Shown here: in pieces, positions 5,380 to 5,876 of the stretch
How positions within the stretch are numbered: position 1 is the stretch's first letter
How the letters are laid out: each line of letters opens with the position of its first letter
Source of the DNA: an uncultured Dietzia sp.
GTDB taxonomy: Bacteria; Actinomycetota; Actinomycetes; Mycobacteriales; Mycobacteriaceae
DNA: 5,876 nucleotides
Reading direction: 5' to 3'
NCBI GenBank assembly: GCA_946570335.1
Contig: CAMNYG010000098.1
Coordinates: 1-5,876, forward strand
The notes under the pieces: model-generated
Seen by the model: the letters and a program-made list of their open reading frames with translations, nothing else
Databases searched by the model: none
What the model was told of the DNA's origin: nothing
Translations under genes and position numbers: made by a program

Positions 5380-5685
5380 ATGCCCATGCGCCCCCGCTCG
5401 CGCGGCTCGAAGCCCCGGAAATCGTCCGAGGGCATGGATCTCGGCACCCGCGCCCTGGTCCTGGGGATCGGGTCGCTGCTGTTCTCGTGGGTGCCGCTGC
5501 TCAACATCGTGGCGTTCCTCGCGGCGCTGATGGCGGTCGCCTTCGGACTGATCGCCCGCTGGCCGGCTGGCGGCATGATGGCCGGCGGCGAGCCGAACGG
5601 GCGGAGGGGCCTGTGGGGCGTGATCCTGGGCGCGATCGCGCTGGTCGTCTTCGTGGTGACCGCGGTGCGCTACTCGGTGATCTAG
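5380..5685 (+). CDS. Small DUF4190-like membrane protein
   Basis: The 101-aa product has a basic, Arg/Lys/Ser-rich cytoplasmic N-terminus (residues 1-18). A hydrophobic hairpin LVLGIGSLLFSWVPLLNIVAFLAAL...GLIAR (26-60) and a final helix GVILGAIALVVFVVTAV (80-96) follow. The order 'lgi.sll...p..n..a...a..a...gl' then 'GrrGlwgvilGai.lv' is the DUF4190 pattern common in actinobacterial small membrane proteins of unknown function. The ATG at 5380 is favoured because TACGCT lies 6 nt before it; the ATG at 5386 is a minor alternative. It is 60 bp downstream of the four-helix protein gene in the same orientation and probably has its own start. Family assignment is from pattern only and function is unknown. 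Confidence 0.72.
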   Translation: MPMRPRSRGSKPRKSSEGMDLGTRALVLGIGSLLFSWVPLLNIVAFLAALMAVAFGLIARWPAGGMMAGGEPNGRRGLWGVILGAIALVVFVVTAVRYSVI

Positions 5686-5876
5686 TCACCCGAACACGCA
5701 ACCATTCAGGAACGAGCGACACGCGACACCAGTTCTCGGTGTTCTCGGTGTTCCGGCGGCCGGGGGCCCATTCCCGGACCTCCGGCAGGCGCTGGAGCGG
5801 ATGCGCGGGTGGGTTGTATCCGCTCTTCGGGCTGCACTCGCGCGTGTACTTCGGCGGGGGCGGGTGTGCATGGTGG
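5686..5876. other. Right-hand end with no definable gene; coding-like periodicity
   Basis: No complete gene is visible. Positions congruent to 2 modulo 3 are G/C-rich across about 5725-5876, as expected for third codon positions. This register fits a minus-strand frame entering from the right edge (reading ...PKSGYNPPAHPLQRLPEV... then NTENTEN) or a plus-strand frame; neither has a convincing start or stop. The minus frame has no stop until 5501, well inside the opposite gene, so an intact gene end is unlikely. It may be a decayed gene end or the tail of a gene beyond the window. CCGGG (5760-5764) and CCCGG (5773-5777) could form a small hairpin. Confidence 0.3.
5732..5755. repeat. Short 9-bp tandem repeat
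   Basis: GTTCTCGGT occurs twice in succession and is followed by a partial third unit GTTCCG. Because the unit is a multiple of three it preserves reading frame; on the minus strand it would encode Asn-Thr-Glu units. Too short to be a minisatellite locus on this evidence alone. Confidence 0.5.

Noticed and set aside
5732..5755. CRISPR or large satellite repeat
   Set aside because: Only about two and a half copies of a 9-bp unit with no spacers; not a CRISPR array.
1..5876. tRNA, rRNA, insertion sequence, attachment site or replication origin
   Set aside because: No clover-leaf, rRNA-like, transposase-coding, long inverted terminal repeat or DnaA-box cluster pattern was seen on either strand by reading.

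Overview
This is high-GC DNA (roughly 70% G+C by eye, with a strong G/C bias at third codon positions). It looks like chromosomal DNA of a mycolic-acid-type actinobacterium (Mycobacteriales; Dietzia, Gordonia or Tsukamurella-like, but the genus cannot be fixed from this window). The basis is codon bias, strong similarity of the first two proteins to the Mycobacterium tuberculosis neighbours Rv1488 and Rv1487 as I remember them, and actinobacterial-style TANNNT -10 elements placed directly before start codons.

Layout: positions 1-1676 (minus strand) hold an nfeD-SPFH membrane operon. A short NfeD protein is followed by a paraslipin/QmcA-like SPFH protein whose 3' end lies outside the window. 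Divergent from it, 1766-2656 (plus) encodes a cation diffusion facilitator (CDF) transporter, followed by a YjbR/MmcQ-fold protein (2737-3153, plus). Convergent with that gene, and overlapping its last 26 bp, is a minus-strand pair: a nitrilase-superfamily hydrolase (3744-4754) followed after 4 nt by a class I SAM-dependent methyltransferase (3128-3739). A 136-bp divergent intergenic region separates the hydrolase from a plus-strand gene for an unrecognised four-helix membrane protein (4891-5319). Then comes a small DUF4190-like membrane protein (5380-5685). The last 190 bp hold no gene I can define, but they do carry a short tandem repeat and coding-like base periodicity.

The genes are mostly housekeeping or accessory singletons. 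Only two groups look co-transcribed: nfeD-SPFH (membrane microdomain organisation) and hydrolase-methyltransferase. The clearest cross-window signal is regulatory. Five of the eight genes have a TANNNT hexamer ending 6-7 nt before the best ATG/GTG start and no Shine-Dalgarno sequence, as expected for leaderless mRNAs. The other three have a clear Shine-Dalgarno sequence. I see no RNA genes, insertion sequences, CRISPR arrays, phage genes or defence genes, and no convincing new multigene system. The most useful second looks are the altered transport-site tetrad of the CDF protein, the six uninterrupted 11-residue repeats in the SPFH protein, the His-rich membrane protein, and the unexplained right-hand end.
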